A DNA stretch of 64,000 nucleotides, taken from positions 45,592,925 to 45,656,924 of the forward strand of contig OY821772.1 in NCBI GenBank assembly GCA_963682175.1, given 5' to 3'. Made by a program: the position numbers and the translations under genes. The stretch comes from Triglochin maritima. Lineage: Eukaryota > Streptophyta > Magnoliopsida > Alismatales > Juncaginaceae. A model generated the notes under the pieces. The model worked only from the letters and a program-made list of their open reading frames with translations. It was not told the origin of the DNA and made no database searches. How positions within the stretch are numbered: position 1 is the first letter of the stretch; each line of letters starts with the position of its first letter. Positions 13,073 to 25,375 of this stretch are shown piece by piece.

Positions 13073-14089
13073 GAACCCTTTCATTGTCTCTATCTTAACA
13101 ACATGGTAACATAACACAAGTCGATCAACTTGCGAAGTTTCTTTGCAATCCAAATTAAATTATTCACGCGTAAAGGCGAAGACTAATTCAAATATAAGCT
13201 TCATTAGTTACAAAATTTATATAATTGGGTTTCATGGTAGTATTAGAGGCGTAGTTTCATTTTTTCCCCCAAAAATGAAATATGTATAATCCTTTCGGAG
13301 AGAATTCACGTTCATTTTCTCACTCCTATATAAAATGAGTCAGTCTTATAAGAACGAGGGATCAACCACATTTCACAAGTTCATCCCAAAATGTTCGTCA
13401 ATAAAGAAACTCTGAGCACATCAAAATTAAAGGAACTATTATCGGTTAAGGCCTTTCAAACATGCAGCATATGATTCAAAAGCACAAACATGTGAATTTC
13501 TTTTGAAAAACCAACTAAAACCCGTTCACATGGGAGGCTCGACTGGCTATCTTTTGAAGCATGCTGTACCATGTTGTGGGACACAATTACACAGCTAATT
13601 CCTCAAAAATTTGTCAAAGTTCCTTTTCTAGAAATTGCATGAGACAGGAATATAATATGTGGCTCAGCCCTTATGATAACCCAATCCCATGCACCTGACA
13701 ATTATCTTTAGCATCTTTCTTTTTATAATCCGTAATTCTGATCCATACCCAATCCAGATTCCAGGGTGGATCTAAGAACATTGTATAGCGACATATTTAC
13801 AAGTATCAACAAATAATTGCTTCAAAGTCTGTAAATTACAGAAAAATAATGTGTAAAGTGTTCCCTATTACATGTTGTCTATTCTTAAAAAGCCAAAGAA
13901 CATTCTTTGTTAACCACGGAAACTCCTAGTCTAGGTGCTACTTTGTGACCACGTGTGGAGGTTAAAACCTCTGGGTGCTCGCTCTGCCTCTCGCACTCCA
14001 ACAAGAGCAAGCGTCGGGTAAGCCCGACTTGGAGATCGATCCCAGGTCCAGAGAGGTGGCACTCCTTCTCCATACGTATTACGCCAGAC
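13073..14089. other. Intergenic, no gene recognised
   Basis: No supported gene. It may be internal DNA of a larger CACTA element, since CACTA-like ends lie on both sides (near 11530 and at 14172), but nothing coding is visible. Confidence 0.35.
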
Positions 14090-14172
14090 ACTTAATACGT
14101 CGGTTTGTTGGAGTTTCCAACCCGACGTAGTAAGTCAGAAAAACGACGCAAAACACCAATTCTGCAGCAGTG
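14090..14172. mobile_element. CACTA-like terminus
   Basis: The plus strand ends with ATTCTGCAGCAGTG at 14172, whose reverse complement CACTGCTGCAGAAT is CACTA-like. Just inside is a hairpin of ACGTCGG and CCGACGT words with a TTGG/CCAA stem, similar to CACTA subterminal repeats. The partner end and target duplication are not established. Confidence 0.45.
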
Positions 14173-15405
14173 ATGAACAATCTTGCTATGCCCGTGTGGG
14201 CTAAAAGGCAAGAGAACTTAGTGAGAAAACATTCATTTGACACTAGATTCTACAGGTACCTCTCTTAATTTCTCAGCAAGAATCAAAATTTCCTTTTTTA
14301 AATATGTTTATATTTATCTTGAAGAAAATCGAAATATTAATATCATTAAGGTGTTTCCTTTTGAAAATTTTGGTATGATTGTGCTAACAGATTGAAGCTT
14401 CTAATTACTTGCATTGTTGAATGAGTGAGAAGCTTTGCATTCTCATCAACACAGACTGTCAGCTGTTGAATATTACAAGTGTATAAAACTAGTAGTTTGA
14501 TACATATATACTTCGATGGTGCACGTAAAGTATAGGGATATTTATTAGGTAATTTACTACACTTCATATTTCACTTGATCAGAGGATATCCTACTTGTTA
14601 GGAACAAAACTCGTCTGATTAAGTATTTCAGCAGATTTAGATAATGATTATCCATAGTTGAAAATTCTTAGAATATTTTAGCTTCTTAAAATTGTAACAT
14701 CACAATCGATGACTCTGAAGTTCAGAACAGTTGAAGTATCTGTTTTAGTGGCAGTGGTTAAAAGTTTTCTCGACGCAATAGGAAGAAATCAATCGACTTT
14801 CCGAAAAAATCAGCTCAAGAAATGATGAGCGCAGACATGATGTTGGTGATACTGATTACATCATTAATTAACTCAAGCTGGGCCAACTTGAGCGTGGACA
14901 TAATACGATGTTATTATGGTCTATAAAGAAGGAATTGTGATGAACACGCAATCCCAGATCTTACTACATAGATCTTTCTTACGATTTTGAAACCTGACAT
15001 TTTTTGGACTTACACCAAAAAAGTAAATAATTTCTCTCTCAATTTCACCTAGTTCTTGGTACCTACGAAAGAACACAGTTATAAACTTCAGATTTCACAG
15101 TACAAGATTTTACTAACTTCAGACTTCAGAGTACAAGATTTGTCTTACAAGGTCAAGTTTGAATAGTGATGTTTATGGAGTTCACCAGGTAGTGGCTGGC
15201 AAGATGAAAACTTCTAGTAAGTTTTTTACATGAGATGTCATTTGATTCTTCAATTTTGTCTCTTTCTGGCGATTTTTCATAGAGGCCACCAGCAAAAACA
15301 AAATATATGGGTCAAAGGGGCAAGAGATATTTGCTATTGTGACCCACACAGGTAGCGTTTTGGTGGATTTACAATTCGCTGGGGCTAAAATCCATTCACC
15401 AAAGA
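14173..15405. other. Intergenic, no gene recognised
   Basis: AT-rich sequence with no supported coding frame, RNA gene or defined repeat. Confidence 0.4.
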
Positions 15406-15985
15406 TGTAACGTCCTGAGCCCGGACAACTGCTCACCCGTCCGAACCCGGTACGTTAAGATACAATCAACGAACCTGAGCGCTGCGCACTCTGATATTTA
15501 TATCCATCTGATAGGCTCATAACAATCTGAAAAATATAATCAACAATTTGTAAGCTCGACAGCCCGCAAGTTCCAACCGTCAATCAATCAGAATCATAAT
15601 CATGTGGAAAATAATACGGAATATGGCATTCAGTCAATAAGCACAATCAAGAGACATGCATAACAATCTGGAACCCCCATTCGGATTCGACCACATCCTG
15701 TGCTTCTGAAATCTATCAATCAGTCAGACGCACACCTGGTAGCTCCACACTAACGACAGACAGTCCTTTCCTCTCTCAGGTGGCTCCACGTTGTCCGCTA
15801 GGTAGCTCTTTCCAAAGTTGCTCTGCCAGAAACATACACACAACCACATGACATGTCGACCGAAACACCACTATGCAATCATATGCATATCCATAAAAAT
15901 CAACATCAATACTCAGCATGCATGCAACTACGAATATCAAGAGAGACAAACATGATATGAAACTGAAGAATAACGAATCAGTACT
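15406..15985 (-). mobile_element. Probable Ty3/gypsy LTR fragment
   Basis: On the plus strand it opens with TGTAACGTCCTGAGCCCGG; read on the minus strand it would end ..GGGCTCAGGACGTTACA, the kind of edge common in plant chromovirus LTRs. Inside are degenerate repeats of GGTAGCTCCAC / GGTGGCTCCACG. No coding domain is attached. A second locus starting with TGTAACATCCTCG is at 19045. The assignment rests on end motifs only. Confidence 0.35.
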
Positions 15986-16135
15986 TGCCTCAAAATCTCC
16001 ATCTTTTTCTTTTCTATATATATTCTTCTAAAAAATTCCATCTTCTCCTAAAACCACACAATCATCCAACAATCTTAATTAGTCCATTAAGATATTTGAT
16101 TATTACCTCAACTAAAAAATTCAGGATACTACAAA

Positions 16136-17976
16136 GGGAAATGTTTGTTGAACGCAGCGCGTCACGGACGCGTTCTACGTGGACATCCATGTCAGCCCTT
16201 ACGTGGCCAAAGCATGAATGTTTTTTTGTTTTTTCTTCCTGATGTCCACTCAAATCACATTAAATGCGTTTCAACTCAGCACGTTCTCTCTCTCCACCCA
16301 AATACAAATATGATGACACTCTTTCTTTCTTCTTCATTCTTTCTCTCCAGAATAAATCACTATTTCGAAGAAGCGTCTGATGCCGACTCCCAGGATTCTT
16401 CACAACGTAAGCAGCGTGAATGGGACGGTGCGAAGACTTCCCGATGTTCTTGTCAACGCTCCGTGGTGAAGACTTACGTCTGTTCGGTTTATGTTGTACA
16501 TCTCTCCGTAATAAATCACCATTTCGAGTAAGATATTACGTCGAAGAAGCGTCTGATGCCGACTCCGAAGGTTCTTGACAACGTAAGCAGCGTGAATGAG
16601 ACAGTCATGTTTAAGTCTTACATCTTCTTTCCGATTTACTGGGAAAATATATATTATTTTTGTAATTTGTGTGTGTTTGTGTTTGTAATGGAAATCTGAG
16701 ATGCTATTTTTTTCCTAAACGTAATTCTTGTGGGGTAAAATATACAGTGGGAGATTTGTTGAGTTTGTGCGGGGGTGGCAGGGGGCGGCAGCCCCTGCGG
16801 GGGACGTGAGGGAGCGCGCTTTGCGGACGTTTTTTTGTTTCGACATCATATTATTGCATTCCATATATTGATTCGTTTATTCCGACAATAATGAAGCCAT
16901 ATATTATTCCGGACTGCAAATACACTTATTCCGGACTGCAAATACACTTATTCCGGACAGCAAATACACTTATTCTGGACAACAAGTCCACTTATTCCGG
17001 ACAAACTTTATGTTCCATTTCTGGACACACTTTATTCTTAAACCGGACAACAAATACACTTATTCCGGACTGCAAATACACTTATTCCGGACAAACTTTA
17101 TGTTCCGTTTCTGGACACACTTTATTCTTAAACCGGACAACAAATACACTTATTCCAGACAACAAATACACTTATTCCGGACAGCAAATACACTTATTCC
17201 GGACAAACTTTCTGTTCCGTTTCTGGTCACATTTTCTTCTTATTCCGGACTGCAAATACACTTATTTCGGACTGCAAATACACTTATTCCGGACAGCAAA
17301 TACACGTATTCCGGACAACAAATCAACTTATTCCGGACAAACTTTATGTTCCGTTTCTGGACACACTTTATTCTTAAACCGGACAACAAATACACTTATT
17401 CCGGACAACAAATACACTTATTCCGGACAGCAAATACACTTATTCCGGACAAACTTTCTGTTCCGTTTCTGGACACACTTTCTTCTTATTCTGGACAACT
17501 ACACTTATTCCGGACTGCAAATAAACTTATTCCGGACAGCAAATACACTTATTCCGGACAACAAATCAACTTATTCCGGACTGCAAATACACTTATTCCG
17601 TACAACAATATACACTTATTCCGGACAGACACATAACGTAAATAGGACAAACACATAATGTAAACTGCACACACACATAAAGTAAGCTAGACAAATTAAG
17701 TTGATCCAACGTAAAACTTAAAAACAAATATTTTATTATGATAAGTGTGGGCTCTGCACGAATAATGAGACTGCACGATGTCCTAGGGTCTGCACACTGT
17801 CTTATCTGTGTATTGGGAAATGAATCGTTCAACTTAAAGAACCGGCGTTTTTTAAAAAGACCAAAATGCGCGAAGAGAAATTTCGCTGACTGGACGCTGA
17901 CTCAAAGAAAAATATCTGAGCTGTACAGATCCACGTATGGCGCGTCCGTGACGCGCGCGTCCGTCTATAACTACTC
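16136..17976. mobile_element. Non-autonomous Mutator-like element, copy A, packed with 22-bp minisatellite
   Basis: GC-rich terminal inverted repeats frame the element: left GCGCGTCACGGACGCG (about 16157) and right CGCGTCCGTGACGCGCGC (about 17941), each followed inward by TACGTGG. The nonamer TACTACAAA lies at 16127-16135 and 17977-17985, matching the 9-bp duplication expected of Mutator-like elements. The left third carries a partial tandem duplication (a block with GAAGCGTCTGATGCCGACTC appears twice). The middle and right are a 22-bp tandem array. No transposase frame exists. A second copy lies at 39746-41552. Copy A also holds a GC-rich stretch at about 16771-16832 that copy B lacks. Confidence 0.75.
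16904..17629. repeat. 22-bp minisatellite array (TTATTCCGGAC...) in copy A
   Basis: The unit is TTATTCCGGACARCAAATAC + AC, with variants GGACTGC, GGACAAC and GGACAGC. Every few units a longer variant containing TTTATGTTCCGTTTCTGGAC is interposed, giving a higher-order pattern. The array is followed by ACATAACGTAAA-type units to about 17690. It keeps two plus-strand frames open (255 and 208 codons), but these only reflect the repeat. Confidence 0.9.
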
Positions 17977-17986
17977 TACTACAAAA

Positions 17987-19043
17987 GAACTTACATTTTG
18001 GGAGACAATAAAAATACGTGCAATCACATATATAGGATGAAATAAAGAAATGGTACCAGAGGTTCTGGATAGTAGTTGATTTTCTATTGATATAATCGGT
18101 TTGATAAGATAAAAATGACGTAGATAGCATCTAGTTAAAATGACCGAGAAGTGGTTGCGGAGATCTACTGATGTTTCTAGCTTAGAGGTGCCTCAGATTT
18201 GATCAGCTTTGGAAGTCAAAGACGCTAGTATCAGATAAACATAAGGACGGAGTGACTTTTGCCTTGAGACAACTGAAGTACGCGACAGATGGGCATCGAT
18301 CAGACATGCGGTATTACGGAGCTTTAGCTACTCCAGTAGATTCCACATAGAAGTGCAAAGCCAAGGAGAAATAACTTCATCTGATGTCCAACACTCGCAT
18401 ACTAGAAGTTCTTTGAGGTGGTTACTTAGCTTTCATCTCATTCTTATGTTGTTTGCCTTGAATCTGATCATTAATCAAATTTCTTTGATGTGATATGAAT
18501 GTATGATAGATAAATCTCATAAAATAGTTAATCTTGAGGTGATGTTCATAAACATTGAAACCAATCATTTCAGATATATATGCACGAAACAGATTTATAA
18601 CATGCATTGATGTTAATGGTTCACTACAGTCCTACCGGTGCATTCCTGTTGTCAAATAGTTCAATTATTAAAAAGAGTTAGAACATAGAATGAGGACAAG
18701 GTAACATGGTTTATTGACACTTGACAAGGAGAGGGATAAAGTAAGGTTCAAATCTAAATTTCTTCGAAAGGCAGATTTTGACAAACTAAGACAAAAATTG
18801 AAGTTGGGAAGAGACTGATAGCAACACAGATTCTGATGCAAGTAATCTTAGTTTATCACTTAGTTAATTTAATAAGATCCTTGTGGTTTTGGACCATTGT
18901 TCCAAATCAAAAGGCTTGTGCTCCTCATGTCAGACATAAGCTACAGATTTTGACATATATATAGCAAAAGCAGCTCCTTGAGTCATACTTCTTTATTATA
19001 TTTTAACCCCTTTGTTGTGTTTTAAATTTTGAATTACATGACT
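17987..19043. other. Intergenic, no gene recognised
   Basis: No supported gene. A short frame around 18196-18350 is open but matches nothing I know. It may be retroelement interior next to the LTR-like sequence at 19045. Confidence 0.35.
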
Positions 19044-19138
19044 GTTGTAACATCCTCGAACAGCAGAAAAATTTAAAAATTTATAACATACAATCAACAG
19101 ATGATATAACTCAAAACACAAGAACGGTGCACCAACAC

Positions 19139-19142
<4 letters not shown>

Positions 19143-19189
<47 letters not shown>
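19143..19189. repeat. (AT)n microsatellite
   Basis: An uninterrupted TA dinucleotide run of about 47 bases. Confidence 0.95.
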
Positions 19190-19191
<2 letters not shown>

Positions 19192-19458
19192 AAGTGTTTC
19201 AAAAGTGTGATTACAACAAAAGACTATACAAAGTACAAGTAATCACTCGACCTCAAAATGAGAGAAAGCATGATCTGGTAGTGGAGCTCATCTCCTCGGT
19301 CACCACCCCTAACACCAATCACGGCCTGAAAAGCAAACATGCAACAATGTCTGAGTTTCCAAAAGGAAACCCCGTATGTCAACTCTACAATGCATGAAAC
19401 AGAAACACACTAGCATGCAATTCTATCAACAAGGAAAAACATAAACACAAGGCTGAGC

Positions 19459-19850
19459 TTCATGACTTTTTCACCCAAACACAACTCCCACACACAATTA
19501 CGGGGCTCCAAGGTTTTTTCAACCAACCACCGCAACACTCAACGTCGTCAAGCTAGGCTCCAGGGTTTTTTCACCCAATCGCAGCTACCACGACACGACC
19601 AGGGCTCTTTCACCTAACCCGAACGCTCTAAAGGCTCTAAGACTTTTTCACCCAACCCTTATCACGCGGTCCTTGCTCAGGCTCCATGACTCTTCCACCC
19701 AACTTGAACGCACTACAGAGCTCCAGAGCTTTTTCACTCAATCACGCACAGACTAGCTGAGCTCCATGACTTTTTCACCTAACCACAACTCTCTCAACAG
19801 TTACGGAGCTCCAGGGTTTTTTTTTCACCCAACCACCGCAACACCCGTGC
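19459..19850. repeat. Degenerate minisatellite, GCTCCA..ACTTTTTCACCCAAC unit
   Basis: At least seven imperfect copies of a roughly 50-65 bp unit. Each has GGCTCCA or GAGCTCCA, then (G)ACTTTTTCACCCAAC or GGTTTTTTCACCCAA, then a variable AC-rich spacer. Confidence 0.75.
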
Positions 19851-19946
19851 TCACTAGCACACTTGCCAGAAGAACATCGGCACCACAACTCGTCTCACAC
19901 AGAAGACCACAACAACCGCACCTCCAATGTGCAAAACTGGACACAA

Positions 19947-20560
19947 ACGGTCGACCGAACCAAGAGTCCCGGTCAAACGTCTCTCACAAAAACATGGCAA
20001 TTACCTCGGCCGACACTCCATTGGTCGAACAATTCCCACCAACTACACATGTTCAGTCGAACCAAAGTCAAGGACCAGTCGACCGTTTAGAAGGTCGCCT
20101 CTCAGGTTCAACGAACATAACGACCAATCAGTCAAACGACAAATGAGACACTATCGACCGAAAACCACCAGTAAAATTACTCATTGCTCAACATAATCAA
20201 CCGGTCGAACCCCCGAGCACTCTCGGTCGACCGAAATCCACTAGTAAAATTACTCATCGCGTCCAATCAACACCGGTCGACCAAACCACCATCGGTCGAA
20301 CCAAACCGCAAGTTAACTTAAGTCGTCGGTCGGACGAATCAAACAGGCGATCGACCGTTTAGATGGTCAACGCCCCAACCGACCTACAACAGTATACACG
20401 TTGAATGACAAAGGGGCATGTCCGACCGAAAACATCCAGGGCTTGCCTCTAACGTACCACCGGTCGACCGCCCAAGGGCATCGTTCGACCGGTGCGAGGC
20501 AGAGTCCCAAAATCTCTCTAGGAACGGTCGACCGTTTGCACCAACCGGTCGACCGATCCA
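19947..20560. repeat. Cluster of GGTCGACCG palindromes
   Basis: The nonamer GGTCGACCG and one-base variants (GGTCGACCA, GGTCGAACC) occur many times within 610 bp on no fixed period. The same motif family recurs at 32730-33070 and 36660-36900. Confidence 0.8.
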
Positions 20561-20790
20561 GCAGTAAAATTGTTGCACATTTGCTTGCGACAAGCCTTTC
20601 GGCCTACCGCCGACTTCCAAATACTTACACAACAAAAATGAGCTACAACTACAAGTTTGACATACCGTGAATGTCTAAAGAAACCTTCGAAGAACCTCGA
20701 CGGCGCTTCCACGAGCACTTCTCCCTAAAATCACAATCCACCGACGAACTCTCGCTCGATCAACGATCTACCATTTAAATGGATGGATCC

Positions 20791-21177
20791 AATAAGGTTG
20801 AACCAACCCAACTCATTTCAACTACAACTACAACTACAACCAATGGTTTGATACTTAACTTACTGGGCAATTGGCATTAAGGTGTTAGTAAATATAACAT
20901 GTCATTCTAAACATAGAAAACCTGCAATAGTCTATAAAGTTAGATTCACTGTTTATTACATTTAAGTGTATGAGTTTTGTTGTAGTGGCAAACCAATTAG
21001 ATTTCACCTGATATTTCAATGAACTTATAAAAACCATATTATCCACACATAAACACATAAATAAATAAATAAAATCAATCACTTTGTATCACCTGAAAGT
21101 TTTTATCTAATTTTATGCGGAGCACATGTGAAAAGCAAATCTAGTAATTTGAAACCATACTGCATGCCTGCATGGTG
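20791..21177. other. Intergenic flank of the copia insertion
   Basis: AT-rich, with no feature seen. This is the pre-insertion flank on the left of the copia element. Confidence 0.4.
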
Positions 21178-21182
21178 TGGGT

Positions 21183-21595
21183 TGTTAGTCTTTTAATTTG
21201 CTTCATGATTAATGCACAACAAAACCCTAATAGCACATTATAGGATCTTGAACAAATGATTTCCACAACGATATTAAAGAGAAGACAAGAACACATACCT
21301 TGCTCCATGATTCTATTCAACGAAGAGAAATCTCCAATTGCTATGAATTGATTTCTCCCTCTCAACCTCACACACCTTTCTTGATAGAAGTTTTTGATGG
21401 GGAAAACTAACTTGTGTCTTTGGAAGAGGGAGGACCAATCCTTTTATAGAAGTATAGGGAGTAACCACCTATCATGGTGTAACTACCCACTTTCCATAAA
21501 TCTCTCTTAATTAATTAATTGATTTATTAATTTCGTAATATTATTAATTTAATAAAGTTGACACTTAATACATGGGTTACAAGAAATATCTAACA
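21183..21595 (-). repeat. 3' LTR of the young copia element
   Basis: 413 bp, TGTTAG..CTAACA. It contains TATAAAAGG on the minus strand (complement of about 21440-21448), the LTR TATA box. Confidence 0.97.
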
Positions 21596-21996
21596 TTTTC
21601 CCACTTGGCCCATGTAACATAATTCAACTCCAAGTATTTAATAACAAAACATAATGCGCAAAATTTAAGCTAAAATCTTCCTTATATCAATTAAAACATT
21701 AGTCACTACTAAGTATGAAAACCTATAAGGATCATGGCGGTTGTACGTCATAGATTCTGACACATTCCCTTCCATGTATCACAATATAGATTTCATATTT
21801 AGTATGATCATTAATGAGAGATATCATAATGGTCTAACGATAATGTCTTTATAAAAGACATTTCCTGTTTAATCACATAAATCATTGATGTACATGTACT
21901 ATAATAATGAAACAGAAAAATATAATTTCAGAAACAATTCATAAGCGAATTCAAGAGGTCAACAACATAACATACATACTACATTAATATGCATCA

Positions 21997-24900
21997 TCAA
22001 TAATTGTTTTCAATAATGCCCATCCGTTCGACATGTTCCCTAAATGTCTTTGGTGGCAAACCTTTAGTTAACGGATCCGCAACCATTAAATTGGTGCTTA
22101 TATGTTCAATTGACACCCTTTGTTTCTGAACTTCTTCTTTAACGGCATAGTATTTCAATTCCATGTGTTTAGCACCTTTTGAATACTTGTCGTTCTTAGA
22201 AAAGAAGACTGCTGCGGCATTATCACAATAAATTTTCAGCGGCTTGACAATAGAGTCGACAATTCCAAGTCCTGAAATATAATTCCGCAACCATAAACCA
22301 TGAACTGTAGCCTCAAAGCATGCTACAAACTCAGCCTCCATAGTGGACGCAGCAATGACAGACTGTTTCGCACTCTTCCAAGATATTACCCCTTCAGCTA
22401 AAAGAAACAAATATCCAAATGTAGATTTTCTAGTATCTACACATCCTGCAAAGTCTGAATCTGAATACCCAATCACCTCGAGGTGATCAGACCGCCTATA
22501 AGTGAGCATGTGATCCTTAGTTCCTTGCAAGTATCTTAATACTTTCTTTGCAGCTCTCCAATGATCTATTCCAGGATTACTTTGATATCTACCCAGCATA
22601 CCGACAGCAAAACTGATGTCTGGTCGAGTACAAGTCTGAGCATACATCAAACTTCCAACAATGGATGCATAAGGAATATTCTCCATTTGTTTATGTTCCA
22701 ATTCATTCTTTGGACATTGCTTAAGATTAAATTTATCCCCTTTCTGAATTGGAACAACACCTGCTGAACAACTTTCCATCTTAAATCTCTCTAAAACTTT
22801 GTTAATATATGCTTTCTGAGACAACCCTAACAATCCTTGTGATCTATCACGGAATATTTCTATTCCTATCACATAGGATGCCTCACCCATATCTTTCATT
22901 TCAAAGTTGTTAGAGAGAAATTTCTTGGTTTCATGTAATAAACCAAGATCATTAGTAGCTAGCAAAAGATTATCAACATACAAAATCAGAAATATAAATT
23001 TACTCCCACTGACCTTCAAATATATACATCGATCAACGACGTTTTCATTAAATCCAAAGGAAGTAATTGTATCATTAAACTTGAGATACCATTGACGGGA
23101 AGCTTGCTTAAGTCCGTATATTGATTTCTTAAGTTTACACACCATGTGTTCCTTTCCTTCAATTACAAAACCTTCAGGTTGTTCCATGTATATTTCTTCA
23201 TCTAAATTTCCATTGAGAAAGGCAGTTTTCACATCCATTTGATGTAACTCTAAATTATAATAAGCTACTAATGCCATAATAATTCTAAGAGAGTCCTTTT
23301 TAGATACAGGAGAAAACGTCTCTTTGTAGTCAATACCACTTTTCTGAGTGAAACCTTTGGCAACAAGTCTAGCCTTGTGTCTTTCGATATTGCCATTAGA
23401 ATCGAGTTTAGTCTTAAAGACCCACTTACACTCAACTCTTTTAGAACCTTCAGGCAATTCTACAAGATCCCAGACTTTATTGTGATCCATTGATTTCAAT
23501 TCTTCTTTCATGGCATCCAACCACTTAATAGAATTAATACTTTCCATGGCTTGTGAAAATGAAACTGGATCTTCATTAATTCCAATGTCAAGTTCTGACT
23601 CTTGAAAATAAACCACATAATCATCAGAAATAGCAGGTTTCCTTGGTCTTTCAGACCTTCTTAATGCCACTTCATGTGGTTCATTTACTAAAGTTTCATT
23701 GTTGACGATTTCATTATGGGGTGTTTGGTCATTCATTTGTTGTTCTTGTACATTGTCGAATTGCTCTACAATTGTAGGAACAACAACATTAGAAGAAGTA
23801 ATGGGTAAAAAAACTTGCACCCTTACTTCTTGAATTTCCACTTTACGTGGTTCTTTACTCCCACTAATCTCGTCATTTTCAATGAATTTAGCATTTCCAG
23901 TTTCAACAATTCTCGTACTATGGTTAGGACAATAAAATCTAAAGCCTTTAGATTTTTCTGGATAACCAATGAAGAAACCACTGGTCGTTCTTGAATCCAG
24001 TTTCTTTTCATGTGGATTATAAATTCTTACTTCCACCGGGCAACCCCAAACATGCAGGTGCCTTAATCTAGGTTTCCTTCCCGTCCACAGTTCAAAAGGA
24101 GTCTTTGGAACTGCCTTACTAGGAATCCTGTTTAACAAATACATAGCGGTTTTTAAGGCATGCATCCACAATGATAAAGGCAATGAGCAATTATTTAACA
24201 TACTTCTAACCATATCCATTAAAGTACGATTGCGCCTTTCTGCAACACCATTTTGTTGCGGTGTGCCTGGCATTGTGTATTGAGTACAAATACCACGTCC
24301 TTCAAGAAATTTAGCAAATGGACCAGGACATTGTCCACTTTCATCATACTTTCCATAATATTCACCACCTCTGTTAGATCTAATTATTTTCACCTTTTTG
24401 TCTAATTGTCTTTCAACCTCATTAACAAACACCTCTAAAGTATTTGCTGCTTGAGATTTTTTCATGCAACAAGTAGACATAACCATAACGTGAAAAATCA
24501 TCAATAAAGGTGATAAAATATTTTTCCCCACTAAAGGATGGAACATCAAAAGGTCTACATATATCGGTGTGTACAATTTGAAGGAGTTGTGTGCTTCTTG
24601 TGGCTGATTTCTTAATTGTGTGTTTTGTGAATTTTCCTTTAATACAATCCACACATACATTAAGATCGGTAAAATCCAAATTAGGAAGGATTTCATTCTT
24701 TACTAATCTTTGCATTCTTTCTTTGGATACATGACCCAATCGTTTATGCCACAAGTAAGCTGAACTTTCATCCACTAAACCACGCTTCATACCAATATTA
24801 TGATGCAAGGTCAATAAGGTTTCAACAAACAAATTATCAAGATTTAACTTGTATAAACCATCACAACGGACACCAGAACCAACAAGAAGATTTTGCTTAA

Positions 24901-25375
24901 ACAAACTGAAACTTCCATTCCCAAACTTAGAACAATAACCATCTATATCAAGTTTAGACAAAGAAACTAAATTACGAGAAAGAGATGGAACGTAAAGAGT
25001 TTGATAAAGATCTAAATGGTGTCATGTATCTAAAAGTAAACGATAAGTCTCAATCCCTTCAACTGGTGCTTTGACACGGTTCCCCATAAGGACAAAGTTC
25101 TCATTTGGGTTTGTGGTTTGGATCGTAACGAATCCCTGCATCGTATTAGAAACATGAGTGGTACAACCAGAATCAATCCACCAAGTATTATAAGGAACTT
25201 CTGCCAAATATGATTCGAAACATACAAAAACATTATGTTTACCTTTACTTTCGAACCAAGCCTTACGTTTATGGCAGTCTTTCTGATAGTGTCCAGGTTT
25301 GTGGCAGAAATGACACTTATCACCATTTTGTTCCTTCTTGTGGATTTGAGCAGATGACTCGTGGATCTTTAACGG
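21997..25375 (-). pseudogene. copia pol: protease, integrase, reverse transcriptase, RNase H
   Basis: Read right to left: the zinc knuckle; the protease active site WWIDSGCTTHVS; a TGA at 25022-25024; the integrase zinc domain HKRLGH..CVDCIKGK; the integrase core HTDICRPF, then RSNRGGEY and QQNGVAER; the reverse transcriptase (WVFKTKLD, RLVAKGFTQ, HQMDVKTAFLNG, LYVDNLLLA); and RNase H (YSDSDFAG, MEAE, YCDN, ADPLTKG). The integrase frame breaks at a run of six T at 24457-24462, one base too long, so the 899-codon frame 24696-21997 carries a false N-terminus. The second integrase Asp (codon 24373-24375) and the second Asp of the YVDD box (codon 22969-22971) are both Asn. Pol products would copy and insert the element; this copy cannot make active enzymes. 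Confidence 0.93.

Larger units (their letters stand above)
19045..20790 (-). mobile_element. Probable gypsy-type LTR rich in tandem repeats
   Basis: The plus strand starts with TGTAACATCCTCGAACAG, the same kind of edge as the 15406 fragment. The region contains, in order, an (AT)n run, a degenerate minisatellite and a dense cluster of GGTCGACCG palindromes. It lacks coding domains. Long, repeat-rich LTRs with TGTAACA ends are typical of Tekay/Del-type elements, so I infer a solo or truncated LTR. The right boundary is approximate. Confidence 0.35.

Noticed and set aside
12687..13114. Several long frames on both strands made of NPTRTR / GSGWVG repeats
   Set aside because: They come from the palindromic body of the hAT MITE.
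16891..17658. 255-codon plus-strand frame with repeating TYSG / IHLFRT peptides
   Set aside because: It exists only because the 22-bp array lacks stops; there is no family match, and the arrays in copies A and B give different proteins.
18196..18350. Short open frame possibly from a gypsy polyprotein
   Set aside because: No conserved motif of reverse transcriptase, RNase H or integrase could be found.
24480..24696. Met at 24696 as start of an 899-aa protein
   Set aside because: The first ~75 residues are a shifted frame over the integrase zinc domain; the join at the T-run 24457-24462 is a frameshift.
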